A stretch of 64,000 nucleotides of DNA from Omphiscola glabra (lineage: Eukaryota; Mollusca; Gastropoda; Lymnaeidae), in contig OZ024795.1 in assembly GCA_964017045.1 (NCBI GenBank), positions 50,268,850 through 50,332,849 on the forward strand, written 5' to 3'. Of the stretch, positions 11,701 through 23,664 are shown piece by piece. Within the stretch, counting starts at the first letter, position 1. Each line of letters starts with the position of its first letter. Made by a program: the position numbers and the translations under genes. The notes under the pieces are model-generated. The model did not search any database. It saw only the letters and a program-made list of their open reading frames with translations, and was not told the DNA's origin.

Positions 11701-14700
11701 CACGTCTACAAGGTGAATAGGTAAGGTAACTATTTGGGGGGGGCATACGACATGGGACACGTCTACAAGGAGAATATGTGACGTAACTATTTGGGGGGGG
11801 CATACGACATGGGACACGTCTACAAGGTGAATAGGTAAGGTAACTACTTGGGGGGGGGCATACGACATGGGACACGTCTACAAGGTGAATAGGTAAGGTA
11901 ACTACTTGGGGGGGGGGGGCATACGACATGGGACACGTCTACAAGGTGAATAGGTGACGTAACTACTTGGGGGGGGGCATACGACATGGGACACGTCTAA
12001 AAGGTGAATAGGTGACGTAACTACTTGGGGGGGGGCATACGACATGGGACACGTCTACAAGGTGAATATGTGGCGTAACTATTTGGGGGGGGGGGCATAC
12101 GACATGGGACACGTCTACAAGGTGAATAGGTAATATAACTACTTGGGGGGGGCATACGACATGGGACACGTCTACAAGGTGAATAGGTGACGTAACTACT
12201 TGGGGGGGGGCATACGACATGGGACACGTCTACAAGGTGAATAAGTAAGGTAACTACTTGGGGGGGGGGGCATACGACATGGGACACGTCTACAAGGTGA
12301 ATAGGTAAGGTAACTACTTGGGGGGGGGGCATACGACATGGGACACGTCTACAAGGTGAATAGGTGAGGTAACTACTTGGGGGGGGGCATACGACATGGG
12401 ACACGTCTACAAGGTGAATAGGTAAGGTAACTATTTGGGGGGGGGCATACGACATGGGACACGTCTACAAGGTGAATATATGACGTAACTATTTGGGGGG
12501 GGGCATACGACATGGGACACGTCTACAAGGTGAATAGGTAAGGTAACTACTTGGGGGGGGGGCATACGACATGGGACACGTCTACAAGGTGAATAGGTGA
12601 GGTAACTACTTGGGGGGGGGCATACGACATGGGGCACGTCTACAAGGTGAATAGGTGACGTAACTACTTGGGGGGGGGCATACGACATGGGACACGTCTA
12701 CAAGGTGAATATGTGGCGTAACTATTTGGGGGGGGGGCATACGACATGGGACACGTCTACAAGGTGAATAGGTAATATAACTACTTGGGGGGGGGCATAC
12801 GACATGGGACACGTCTACAAGGTGAATAGGTAAGGTAACTACTTGGGGGGGGGGGGGCATACGACATGGGACACGTCTACAAGGTGAATATGTAAGGTAA
12901 CATTTTGGGGGGGTTATACGACATGGGACACGTCTACAAGGTGAATAGGTAAGGTAACTACTTGGGGGGGGGCATACGACATGGGACACGTCTACAAGGT
13001 GAATAGGTGACGTAACTACTTGGGGGGGGGCATACGACATGGGACACGTCTACAAGGTGAATAGGTAAGGTAACTACTTGGGGGGGGGGCATACGACATG
13101 GGACACGTCTACAAGGTGAATAGGTGAGGTAACTACTTGGGGGGGGGGCATACGACATGGGACACGTCTACAAGGTGAATAGGTAAGGTAACTACTTGGG
13201 GGGGGGCATACGACATGGGACACGTCTACAAGGTGAATAGGTAAGGTAACTACTTGGGGGGGGGTATACGACATGGGACACGTCTACAATGTGAATAGGT
13301 AAGGTAACTACTTGGGGGGGGCATACGACATGGGACACGTCTACAAGGTGAATAGGTGAGGTAACTACTTGGGGGGGGCATACGACATGGGACACGTCTA
13401 CAAGGTGAATAGGTAAGGTAACTATTTGGGGGGGGGCATACGACATGGGACACGTCTACAAGGTGAATATGTGACGTAACTATTTGGGGGGGGGCATACG
13501 ACATGGGACACGTCTACAAGGTGAATAGGTAAGGTAACTACTTGGGGGGGCATACGACATGGGACACGTCTACAAGGTGAATATGTGACGTAACTATTTG
13601 GGGGGGGGGGCATACGACATGGGACACGTCTACAAGGTGAATAGGTAAGGTAACTACTTGGGGGGGGGGGCATACGACATGGGACACGTCTACAAGGTGA
13701 ATAGGTGACGTAACTACTTGGGGGGGGGGCATACGACATGGGACACGTCTACAAGGTGAATATGTGACGTAACTATTTTGGGGGGGGGGCATACGACATG
13801 GGACACGTCTACAAGGTGAATAGGTAAGGTAACTACTTGGGGGGGGCATACGACATGGGACACGTCTACAAGGTGAATAGGTAAGGTAACTACTTGGGGG
13901 GGGGGGGCATACGACATGGGACACGTCTACAAGGTGAATAGGTAAGGTAACTATTTGGGGGGGGGCATACGACATGGGACACGTCTACAAGGTGAATATG
14001 TAAGGTAACATTTTGGGGGGGTTATACGACATGGGACACGTCTACAAGGTGAATAGGTAAGGTAACTACTTGGGGGGGGGGCATACGACATGGGACACGT
14101 CTACAAGGTGAATAGGTGACGTAAATACTTGGGGGGGGCATACGACATGGGACACGTCTACAAGGTGAATAGGTAAGGTAACTACTTGGGGGGGGGGGCA
14201 TACGACATGGGACACGTCTACAAGGTGAATAGGTGACGTAACTACTTGGGGGGGGGCATACGACATGGGACACGTCTACAAGGTGAATAGGTGACGTAAC
14301 TACTTGGGGGGGGGGCATACGACATGGGACACGTCTACAAGGTGAATAGGTGACGTAACTACTTGGGGGGGCATACGACATGGGACACGTCTACAAGGTG
14401 AATAGGTGACGTAACTACTTGGGGGGGGGGCATACGACATGGGACACGTCTACAAGGTGAATAGGTAAGGTAACTACTTGGGGGGGGGGCATACGACATG
14501 GGACACGTCTACAAGGTGAATAGGTGACGTAACTACTTGGGGGGGGGCATACGACATGGGACACGTCTACAAGCTGAATAGGTAAGGTAACTACTTGGGG
14601 GGGGCATACGACATGGGACACGTCTACAAGGTGAATAGGTGAGGTAACTACTTGGGGGGGGGGCATACGACATGGGACACGTCTACAAGGTGAATAGGTA

Positions 14701-14896
14701 AGGTAACTACTTGGGGGGGGGGGGCATACGACATGGGACACGTCTACAAGGTGAATAGGTGACGTAACTACTTGGGGGGGGGGCATACGACATGGGACAC
14801 GTCTACAAGGTGAATAGGTGACGTAACTACTTGGGGGGGGCATACGACATGGGACACGTCTACAAGGTGAATAGGTGACGTAACTACTTGGGGGGG
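5776..14896. repeat. 9.1-kb satellite array of a ~58-bp unit with a G-run in every copy
   Basis: About 157 head-to-tail copies. Each consists of a G-run of variable length (roughly 6 to 15 G), then gcatacgacatgggacacgt, ctacaaggtgaataggtaag, and gtaactactt. The G-run is the main length-variable part. Other variation is limited to a few positions: taagg/tgagg/tgacg, ctact/ctatt, and tagg/tatg. The tgacg/tatg variants are enriched after about 10,400. On the + strand one guanine tract recurs about every 58 bp, offering G-quadruplex potential. Many overlapping - strand frames are open because no frame of the unit has a stop; I do not call them genes. Confidence 0.97.
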
Positions 14897-17800
14897 CGGC
14901 TGAAGTGATGGCGGCTTCCATGCCACGGTGTCCCGACTCAACAGCTGAAGTGTTGGCGGCTTCCATGCCACACTGTCCCGACTCAACAGCTGAAGTGATG
15001 GCGGCTTCCATGCCACGGTGTCCCGACTCAACAGCTGAAGTGATGGAGGCTTCCATGCCACGGTGTCCCGACTCAACAGCTGAAAATATGGCGGCTTCCA
15101 TGCCACGGTGTCCCGACTCAACAGCTGAAGTGATGGCGGCTTCCATGCCACGGTGTCCCGACTCAACAGCTGAAGTGATGGCGGCTTCCATGCCACGCTG
15201 TCCCGACTCAACAGCTGAAGTGATGGCGGCTTCCATGCCACACTGTCCCGACTCAACAGCTGAAGTGTTGGCGGCTTCCATGCCACACTGTCCCGACTCA
15301 ACAGCTGAAGTGATGGCGGCTTCCATGCCACACTGTCCCGACTCAACAGCTGAATTGTTGGCGGCTTCCATGCCACGGTGTCCCGACCCAACAGCTGAAG
15401 TGATGGCGGCTTCCATGCCACACTGTCCCGACTCAACAGCTGAAGTGATGGCGGCTTCCATGCCACACTGTCCCGACTCAACAGCTGAAGTGATGGCGGC
15501 TTCCATGCCACACTGTCCCGACCCAACAGCTGAAGTGATGGCGGCTTCCATGCCACACTGTCCCGACTCAACAGCTGAAGTGATGGCGGCTTCCATGCCA
15601 CACTGTCCCGACCCAACAGCTGAAGTGATGGCGGCTTCCATGCCACACTGTCCCGACTCAACAGCTGAAGTGATGGCGGCTTCCATGCCACACTGTCCCG
15701 ACTCAACAGCTGAAGTGATGGCGGCTTCCATGCCACACTGTCCCGACTCAACAGCTGAAGTGATGGCGGCTTCCATGCCACACTGTCCCGACTCAACAGC
15801 TGAAGTGTTGGCGGCTTCCATGCCACACTGTCCCGACCCAACAGCTGAAGTGTTGGCGGCTTCCATGCCACACTGTCCCGACCCAACAGCTGAAGTGATG
15901 GCGGCTTCCATGCCACACTGTCCCGACTCAACAGCTGAAGTGTTGGCGGCTTCCATGCCACGGTGTCCCGACCCAACAGCTGAAGTGATGGCGGCTTCCA
16001 TGCCACACTGTCCCGACTCAACAGCTGAAGTGATGGCGGCTTCCATGCCACACTGTCCCGACTCAACAGCTGAAGTGATGGCGGCTTCCATGCCACACTG
16101 TCCCGACCCAACAGCTGAAGTGATGGCGGCTTCCATGCCACACTGTCCCGACTCAACAGCTGAAGTGTTGGCGGCTTCCATGCCACACTGTCCCGACTCA
16201 ACAGCTGAAGTGATGGCGGCTTCCATGCCACACTGTCCCGACTCAACAGCTGAAGTGATGGCGACTTCCATGCCACACTGTCCCGACTCAACAGCTGAAG
16301 TGTTGGCGGCTTCCATGCCACACTGTCCCGACTCAACAGCTGAAGTGATGGCGGCTTCCATGCCACGGTGTCCCGACTCAACAGCTGAAGTGATGGCGGC
16401 TTCCATGCCACACTGTCCCGACTCAACAGCTGAAGTGATGGCGGCTTCCATGCCACGGTGTCCGGACCCAACAGCTGAAGTGATGGCGGCTTCCATGCCA
16501 CACTGTCCCGACTCAACAGCTGAAGTGATGGCGGCTTCCATGCCACGGTGTCCGGACCCAAAAGCTGAATTGATGGCTGCCTCCATGCCACGCTATCCCG
16601 ACCCAACAGCTGAAGTGAGGGCGGCCTCTATGCCACGCTGGCCTCCATGCCACGCTGGCCCGACCCAACAGCTGAAGTGATGGCTGCCTCCATGCCACGC
16701 TGGCCTGACCCAACAGCTGAAGTGATGGCGGCCTATATGCCACGCTGGCCCAACAGCTGACGTGATGGCGGCTTCCATGCCACGCTGTCCCGACCCAACA
16801 GCTGAAGTGAGGGCGGCCTCTATGCCACGCTGGCCTCCATGCCACGGTGTCCCGACCCAACAGCTGAAGTGATGGCGGCTTCCATGCCACACTGTCCCGA
16901 CTCAACAGCTGAAGTGATGGCGGCTTCCATGCCACACTGTCCCGACTCAACAGCTGAAGTGATGGCGGCTTCCATGCCACACTGTCCCGACTCAACAGCT
17001 GAAGTGTTGGCGGCTTCCATGCCACACTGTCCCGACTCAACAGCTGAAGTGATGGCGGCTTCCATGCCACGGTGTCCCGACTCAACAGCTGAAGTGATGG
17101 CGGCTTCCATGCCACACTGTCCCGACTCAACAGCTGAAGTGATGGCGGCTTCCATGCCACGGTGTCCGGACCCAACAGCTGAAGTGATGGCGGCTTCCAT
17201 GCCACACTGTCCCGACTCAACAGCTGAAGTGATGGCGGCTTCCATGCCACGGTGTCCGGACCCAAAAGCTGAATTGATGGCTGCCTCCATGCCACGCTAT
17301 CCCGACCCAACAGCTGAAGTGAGGGCGGCCTCTATGCCACGCTGGCCTCCATGCCACGCTGGCCCGACCCAACAGCTGAAGTGATGGCTGCCTCCATGCC
17401 ACGCTGGCCTGACCCAACAGCTGAAGTGATGGCGGCCTATATGCCACGCTGGCCCAACAGCTGACGTGATGGCGGCTTCCATGCCACGCTGTCCCGACCC
17501 AACAGCTGAAGTGAGGGCGGCCTCTATGCCACGCTGGCCTCCATGCCACACTGTCCCGACCCAACAGCTGAAGTGATGGCGGCTTCCATGCCACACTGTC
17601 CCGACTCAACAGCTGAAGTGATGGCGGCTTCCATGCCACACTGTCCCGACTCAACAGCTGAAGTGATGGCGGCTTCCATGCCACACTGTCCCGACTCAAC
17701 AGCTGAAGTGTTGGCGGCTTCCATGCCACACTGTCCCGACTCAACAGCTGAAGTGATGGCGGCTTCCATGCCACGGTGTCCCGACTCAACAGCTGAAGTG

Positions 17801-18492
17801 ATGGCGGCTTCCATGCCACACTGTCCCGACTCAACAGCTGAAGTGATGGCGGCTTCCATGCCACGGTGTCCGGACCCAACAGCTGAAGTGATGGCGGCTT
17901 CCATGCCACACTGTCCCGACTCAACAGCTGAAGTGATGGCGGCTTCCATGCCACGGTGTCCGGACCCAAAAGCTGAATTGATGGCTGCCTCCATGCCACG
18001 CTATCCCGACCCAACAGCTGAAGTGAGGGCGGCCTCTATGCCACGCTGGCCTCCATGCCACGCTGGCCCGACCCAACAGCTGAAGTGATGGCGGCCTCTA
18101 TGCCACGCTGGCCTCCATGCCACGCTGGCCCGACCCAACAGCTGAAGTGATGGCTGCCTCCATGCCACGCTGGCCCGACCCAACAGCTGAAGTGATGGCG
18201 GCCTATATGCCACGCTGGCCCAACAGCTGAAGTGATGGCGGCTTCCATGCCACGCTGTCCCGACCCAACAGCTGAAGTGATGGCGGCCTCCATGCCACGC
18301 TGGCACGACTCAACAGCTGAAGTGATGGCGGCCTCCATGCCACGCTAGCCCAACAGCTGACGTGATTGCGGCCTCCATGCCACGCTGGCACGACTCAACA
18401 GCTGAAGTGATGGCGGCCTCCATGCCACGCTGGCCCAACAGCTGAAGTGATGGCGGCCTCCATGCTAAGCTGGTCCGACCCAACAGCTGAAT
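14897..18492. repeat. 3.6-kb satellite array of a 45-bp unit
   Basis: About 80 copies of a 45-bp unit: gctgaagtgatggcggcttc, catgccacactgtcccgact, caaca. Variants include cggtg for cactg, tgttgg for tgatgg, and gaccc for gactc. From about 16,600 the copies are shorter and mixed, with gcctccatgccacgctggcc forms. The period is a multiple of 3 and stop-free on both strands, so long frames (for example 14415-16586 on -, 14905-16680 on +) arise by composition. The array joins the 58-bp array directly, with no spacer. Confidence 0.97.
16681..18088. repeat. Two tandem 704-bp higher-order repeats within the 45-bp array
   Basis: 16681-17384 and 17385-18088 are nearly identical over about 704 bp. Both include the irregular block with gcctatatgccacgctggcc and caacagctgacgtgatgg. 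A visible difference is ccacggtg at about 16842 versus ccacactg at about 17546. Because 704 is not a multiple of 45, the unit copied was a larger segment containing broken monomers. Confidence 0.9.
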
Positions 18493-18604
18493 TGATTGGT
18501 GGGCGTGTTTTGGGATGTCACGTGTGCAGCATGTCTGGAGCATTCTAAGCCCACGGAGAGTTCACCTCTTTACTTATTGAAAACGCCGATATTATGTCTA
18601 GAGT

Positions 18605-18893
18605 CTAAGTGATTGATGGGGTCAAGTGACGGGGTCAAGTAATGCGGTGAAGTTATTGGGTCAAGTGACGGGGTCAAGAATAGGGTCAAGTGATGGGGTC
18701 AAGTGATGGGGTCAAATGATGGGTCAACTGATGGGGACAAATGATGGAGTCAAGTGATGGGGTCACATGAAAAAGGGGTCAAGTGAGGGGGTCAAATGAT
18801 GGGGTCAAATGATGTGGTCAAATGATTGGATCAAGTGATGGGGGTCAAGTGATGGGATCAAGTGATGGGGTCAAATGACGGGGTCAAGTGATA
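18605..18893. repeat. ~13-bp degenerate repeat (gatggggtcaagt)
   Basis: Roughly 20 imperfect copies of gatggggtcaagt with substitutions and small indels. Confidence 0.85.
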
Positions 18894-18944
18894 GGTGCTT
18901 GAAGTGTGACCCGGTACTTTGGATGACGTGGAAAAAACAAGGGG

Positions 18945-19289
18945 GTGAAGCGTAGGTGATGGGGGTGAAGAGTAGATGATGGGGGTGTTGCGTAGGTGAT
19001 AAGGTGTAGCGTATGTTATGGGGTGTAGCGTAGGTGCTGAGGTGTAGCGTAGTTGCTGAGGTGTAGCGCATGTTATGGGTGTAACGTAGGTGCTGACGTG
19101 TAGCGTAGGTGCTGAGGTGTAGCGTAGGTGTTGAGATGTAGCGTAGGTGCTGAGGTGTAGCGCATGTTATGGGTGTAACGTAGGTGCTGACGTGTAGCGT
19201 AGGTGCTGAGGTGTAGCGTAGGTGTTGAGATGTAGCGTAGGTGCTGATGTGTAGCGTAGGTGCTGAGGTGTAGCGTAGGTGCTTTGGGC
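18945..19289. repeat. ~18-19-bp repeat (gtgtagcgtaggtgctgag)
   Basis: About 18 imperfect copies. A longer block beginning gcatgttatgggtgtaacgt occurs twice (near 19067 and 19162), so a multi-unit segment of about 95 bp was duplicated. Confidence 0.85.
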
Positions 19290-20020
19290 GCTGCTATCAA
19301 CGTGACTGAACTGATGCTAAATCACTGGAGCTAAAGCTAAACTAAGTTCTATTTAAATAAATTGACTTAGAATCTTCACTTTTTTTTATGATTGATATAG
19401 GAGGAGTAAAATCTGGCTTAGCACACGCACAGCTCCGACACATGACACGTGGCACGTTATCCTAGTGGATGTCATCGTGACTGCCTGATTGAAACTCGTC
19501 AAACCCAGTCTATATTAAGCTATTTTACAGCTTGCGTGTTTAACCTTGTGGAATTGGTGTTATCCAATTGTCGTAAATTACGTCCGGTGAGTTCCGGTCT
19601 TGAGAATGTTCAAGTGCAATAACCCACGACAAACAATTAACTCATGGCCCACAACCCATCCATAGCGGGGTTGGTTTTCGGTGGGGGGGGGGGTTATTTT
19701 TTTATACCAACTCATATAATTTGTTTGTCCTCTCCAGCTGAGCACGACCTTCCAATGACCTTGACTAAAATGGGTCATTCGCGACCCTGAGTGTCTATTA
19801 GTGAATATTATTTATTGCCGCGTCCACCTTGCCGGCGTAAGCGAGCTATCTCTTTTAACACTATAGAGTTTAGATGCTCGTATTTCATTTGCTGCTAGCC
19901 CAAGAATCGATGGGAATAATTGACGTACGCGTGTAACGGTATCGAGACTCCTGCAGATGTTTAGGATGATGAATTAATTATTCATTGCCTTTAATTAGCA
20001 TTGCCAATTCCTGGCTTTCA
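19290..20020. other. Spacer, no gene seen
   Basis: Mixed sequence with a G-run near 19683. I find no splice-supported coding sequence and no RNA gene. Confidence 0.5.
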
Positions 20021-20027
20021 TGGACAA

Positions 20028-20222
20028 TTTGTGACAATCCAGAGAAAATTTGTGACAATCCAGAGACAATTTGTGACAATCAAGAGACAATTTGTGACAA
20101 TCCAGAGAAAATTTGTGACAATCCAGAGAAAATTTGTGACAATCCAGAGACAATTTGTGACAATCATGAGACAATTTGTGACAATCCAGAGACAATTTGT
20201 GACAATCCAGAGACAATTTCTG
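20028..20222. repeat. 21-bp tandem repeat, ~9 copies
   Basis: The unit is tttgtgacaatccagagaca plus a. Copies differ at one or two bases (gagaaaa, atcaagag, atcatgag). The + frame 20001-20339 spans it and is not supported as a gene. Confidence 0.93.
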
Positions 20223-20581
20223 ACCATAGATTACTTCATAAAAAATGTAAAAAAATGTATTGTAGTTGTATCCGGGATTTCACGGGATGCGAGACTTTCG
20301 CCTGCTAAAAATAGCGCGGGATCCCGGGATCTCGTTTGAAAAAGCCTGATACGAATATGGCCGACGCGAACAAGGCGTGAAGAATTTCTAGCGCCACGTG
20401 CTGTAAATCATCAAAACAATCCACAAAACCAATGAAACAAAATTGAAATATTTTTTTAAAATATGGAATACTTTGTTTCAAAGACGAGTTGAAACATACA
20501 AAAAAGTAGAAAATAGTTGAAAATTATTTACATTGAATTACGCAAACAAAATCTTTGCAGAAGTGCAGAAAGGCACTAGAT

Positions 20582-20775
20582 CAGCGGTTCTCAACCTGTG
20601 GGTCGCGACCCCATTGGGGGGTCGCTAAACCTTTTCCAGGGCTCGCCTAAGACCATCTGAAAACAAAAAATATACTACGTTATGAAGTAGAAACAAAAAA
20701 TAATTGTGTGGATTGGGGTACAACACGAGGAACTGTATTAGAAGGTCGCGGCATTAGGAAGGTTGAGAACCACTG
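20582..20775. mobile_element. hAT MITE family A, copy 1, with perfect 8-bp target duplication
   Basis: Terminal inverted repeats cagcggttctcaacct and aggttgagaaccactg enclose 194 bp containing ggtcgcgacccc and gaggaactgtatta. It is flanked by cactagat at 20574-20581 and 20776-20783, an exact 8-bp duplication. That duplication length and the CAG...CTG ends identify the hAT superfamily. No transposase is present, so it depended on an autonomous relative. Confidence 0.9.
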
Positions 20776-20940
20776 CACTAGATGAAGCAGAAGGGTCTAA
20801 AATAAATGTAATAGAAAAAAATATGTTGGTTTATTTCGTTTGGTTTTTTGGGGGGGGGGTATTTAAATTGATTTTTAAAATATTTTATGCACAAACAACT
20901 AAGACGAAGTGGTTGAGAAAAGGAAATAGAGTCCTTACAG

Positions 20941-21120
20941 CAGCGGTTCTCAACCTGTGTGTCACGATCCCTTTGGGGGTCGAACGACCCTTTACCATCG
21001 GAAAACACATATACTCTACAGTTATGAAGTAGCAACGAAAATAATTTTATTGCTAGGGGTCGCCATAACATGAGGAACTGTATTATAGAGTCGCGGCATT
21101 AGAAAGGTTGAGAACCACTG
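20941..21120. mobile_element. hAT MITE family A, copy 2
   Basis: Same family as 20582-20775: starts cagcggttctcaacctgtg and ends aaaggttgagaaccactg. The flanks ccttacag and ccttaaag agree at 7 of 8 bases, consistent with an aged target duplication. Confidence 0.88.
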
Positions 21121-21227
21121 CCTTAAAGGATTTAGGATGGAAATAAGACTAGATTAAATTGCTACGGATCTCAGCAGGTTTTACGTAGGCCAAGATGAGT
21201 GGGATGTCTTTGTCAAGTATGACCCGT

Positions 21228-21362
21228 GATCAGATGCGTAGCTAGAGTTTTTGGCGCCCGGGGACAAGATTCATTTTAAAGCGTCCTCTCTGCCTTTTTT
21301 CAACTCTCAAACCCATTATTTTCATCAATAAAATAATACCAAAGCACATTTTGGCGCCCGGG
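21228..21362. mobile_element. Dispersed repeat fragment with gcgtagctagag and ggcgcccgggga
   Basis: It shares gcatagctagag-like, aaacccattattttcatca and aaaataatacc-like blocks with 24844-25012. The motif gcgtagctag is typical of the ends of another hAT-like group; compare the complete element at 59451-59998. It is truncated on the right by the LINE fragment. Confidence 0.5.
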
Positions 21363-21996
21363 TACGAGCATATTAACAATGTGTGCAACCAGGCAAACAA
21401 GACCCTGGGGTTCTTAAGGCGTAATCTAAAGATCAGCAAATACGGTGTGAAAGAAAGAGCCTATAAAGCCTTTGTCCGGCCGCTTTTAGAATATGCATCT
21501 TCGGTCTGGGACCCATTCACTCAGAAGAGCATCGACAGGTTGGAGTCAGTACAGCGACGGGCAGCACGCTTTGTCCTGAACCGCTACAGGAATATAATGA
21601 TAAAGATAAAGATAAATAATGGGCTAGTCCACTGTTCTGGCATTAAACAGAAACTCGTCCCTCTCCCCCATAGACAGCGACGAGGCCATGACAGGCAGTT
21701 CCGGCTCATACCAGCGAGAAGCCAGTATAGGAACTGCTCATTCCTACCAAAGACAATCAGGGACTGGAACAAGCTTCCAAAAGGAACAGTTGATGCGACA
21801 ACACTTGACTCATTTGCGTCTATTGCCTCAGGCCTTCCAACCCCTAGTGCATGATACCCTCAAACAGTTACTCTTGTAACCATTGAAATATCCTCATCAA
21901 CACCAGGCACAGAGACATTGCAAATCCCATCTACATTCATAGGAACCATAATGATCAATAAATTGATCGTGGGCCCTTAATATATAGAAGAAGAAA
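21363..21996 (+). mobile_element. 5'-truncated LINE 3' end (CR1/Jockey-like RT C-terminal region)
   Basis: The frame reads HINNVCNQANKTLGFLRRNL, then YKAFVRPLLEYASSVWDP, then DRLESVQRRAARFVLNRY. This is the well-known post-catalytic region of CR1/Jockey-type reverse transcriptases. An internal deletion near 21590 joins this to INNGLVH...[12 protein letters not shown] and the terminal region with WNKLPKGTV and a stop at about 21852. The 3' UTR ends gggcccttaatatatagaag followed by (GAA)n. The same 3' end recurs twice at 44541-45305. Confidence 0.85.
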
Positions 21997-22147
21997 AACT
22001 GAAAAAAAAGAAGTGTGTGGGGGGGGGGGAGCGACCAGTGGAGAAAGGGGTGGAGAAGAATTGCTTCACTTTTCCTGAAATCTGGGTGGAGATGGGGGAG
22101 ATGGGAATTGAACTTTAAAAAACTTTGATCATATAGTTTAAGACTTA

Positions 22148-22890
22148 AAGTGAGACAGCTCGTTAAAGTGAGACAGTTCGTTAAAGTGAGACAGTTCGTT
22201 CAAGGGAGACAGTTCGTTAAAGTGAGACAGTTCGTTCAAGGGAGACAGTTCGTTCAAGTGAGACAGTTCGTTCAAGTGAGACAGTTCGTCCAAGGGAGAA
22301 AGTTCGTTCATGGGAGACAGTTCGTTCAAATGAGACAGTTCGTTCAAGGGAGACAGCTCGTACAAGGGAGACAGTTCATTCAAGTGAGACAGTTCGTTCA
22401 AAGGAAACAGTTCGTTCAAGGGAGACAGTTCGTTCAAGTGAGACAGTTCGTTCAACTGAGACAGTTCGTTCAAGTGAGACAGTTCGTTCAAGTGAGACAG
22501 CTCGTTCAAGGGAGATAGTTCGTTCAAGTAAGACAGTTCGTTCAAGTGAGACAGTTCGTTCAAGTGAGACAGCTCGTTCAAGTGAGACAGTTCGTTCAAG
22601 TGAGACAGCTCGTTCAAGGGAGACAGTTCGTTCAAGTGAGACAGTTCGTTCAAGTGAGACAGTTCGTTCAAGTGAGACAGTTCGTTCAAGGGAGACAGTT
22701 CGTTCATGGGAGACAGTTCGTTCAAATGAGACAGTTCGTTCAAGGGAGACAGCTCGTACAAGGGAGACAGTTCATTCAAGTGAGACAGTTCGTTCAAAGG
22801 AAACAGTTCGTTCAAGGGAGACAGTTCGTTCAAGTGAGACAGTTCGTTCAACTGAGACAGTTCGTTCAAGTGAGACAGTTCGTTCAATGG
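22148..22890. repeat. 18-bp tandem array with 396-bp higher-order duplication
   Basis: About 41 copies of an 18-bp unit such as GTTCAAGTGAGACAGTTC, with gggag, tcatg, aaatg and aaagg variants. The ordered variant series in the first part recurs about 396 bp later. For example aaaggaaacagttcg occurs near 22399 and 22796, and tcgtacaagggag near 22348 and 22745. The unit is stop-free on both strands, so frames 22138-22944 (-) and 22150-22518 (+) appear; they are not genes. Confidence 0.95.
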
Positions 22891-22951
22891 TTTCGTTGCT
22901 ATGGTGACAGCTGAAAGTAATTCTATTAAAATTTCAAATGTCACTTTGACT

Positions 22952-23264
22952 TTTTGTTGTTGTTATTGTTGTTGTTGTTGTTGCTGTCGTCGTCGTTGTT
23001 GTTGTCACTGGTGCTGTTGTTGTGATCTGTTTGTGGAAGGAGGCGTCCGTGTTCCAGTTTTGTTTTATATTTCAATCCTAGCGTTGTCTGTCCACACAAC
23101 ATGAGTCACAAACCTGGACAAAAGTGAAATAAAGTTTAACAGCCACAACAACAAACAAACAAACAAACAAACAAACAAAATCTTAGTGTGGATAGCTTAA
23201 ACTGACAATAGTTACTTTAGTTGCATTACGTTGGTTTGTAACGATTCAAATTTAAACGGGTTTT

Positions 23265-23295
<31 letters not shown>

Positions 23296-23297
23296 TT
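22952..23297. repeat. Simple-sequence cluster: (TTG)n, (CAAA)n, poly-T/poly-G
   Basis: A ttg/gttgtt-rich tract lies at about 22955-23020, a short caaacaaa tract at about 23150-23178, and an abrupt poly-T to poly-G tract at about 23262-23296. No coding signal is seen between them. Confidence 0.85.
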
Positions 23298-23664
23298 GTT
23301 ATTTTTAATAATAAAAAAAAACAGATTAAAAATAAATCTTGCACCGGTTAGTGATGAAAAATAGGGTAAACTTATCCACTTTGGATAAAATTGACTAAAC
23401 GAATGAGGAAAATAAATCAATGGCATGTCACATATACGTTTTCTAAGGCAAGCCTTTGTGACATAAGGATGAATTATGTGCTCTAAGGGGAATAACTAAT
23501 GCAACAGCAGTATTTTTCGTAGAAATGTATGGATCATTTCCCATTTACTTTTTTCAATGTGTGAATTTACCCAGGTCATTCCTGTCAAAGGTTAAACTCG
23601 GTGAGGTCGCCCGAGAATCTCGAGGTTGACGATAGTTTGAGAGAGTAAAGTGAAGTTAGCCTCA

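Noticed and set aside
5822..14381. Dozens of - strand open frames with repeating SYLTYSPCRRVPCRM / VVTLPIHLVDVSHVVC text
   Set aside because: They are translations of the 58-bp satellite. The unit has no stop in any - frame, frames overlap freely, and there is no start context, splice signal or non-repetitive domain.
5776..14896. CRISPR-like array
   Set aside because: The monomers are head-to-tail with no unique spacers, and the DNA is clearly eukaryotic.
14415..18088. Very long frames (723, 612 and 591 aa) over the 45-bp array on both strands
   Set aside because: The 45-bp unit is a multiple of 3 and stop-free on both strands. Simultaneous sense and antisense frames of equal length indicate composition, not coding.
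22138..22944. Leucine-rich-looking frame (repeating LNELSHLNELSP)
   Set aside because: The six-residue period is just the 18-bp unit and does not match the 22-24-residue leucine-rich repeat pattern.
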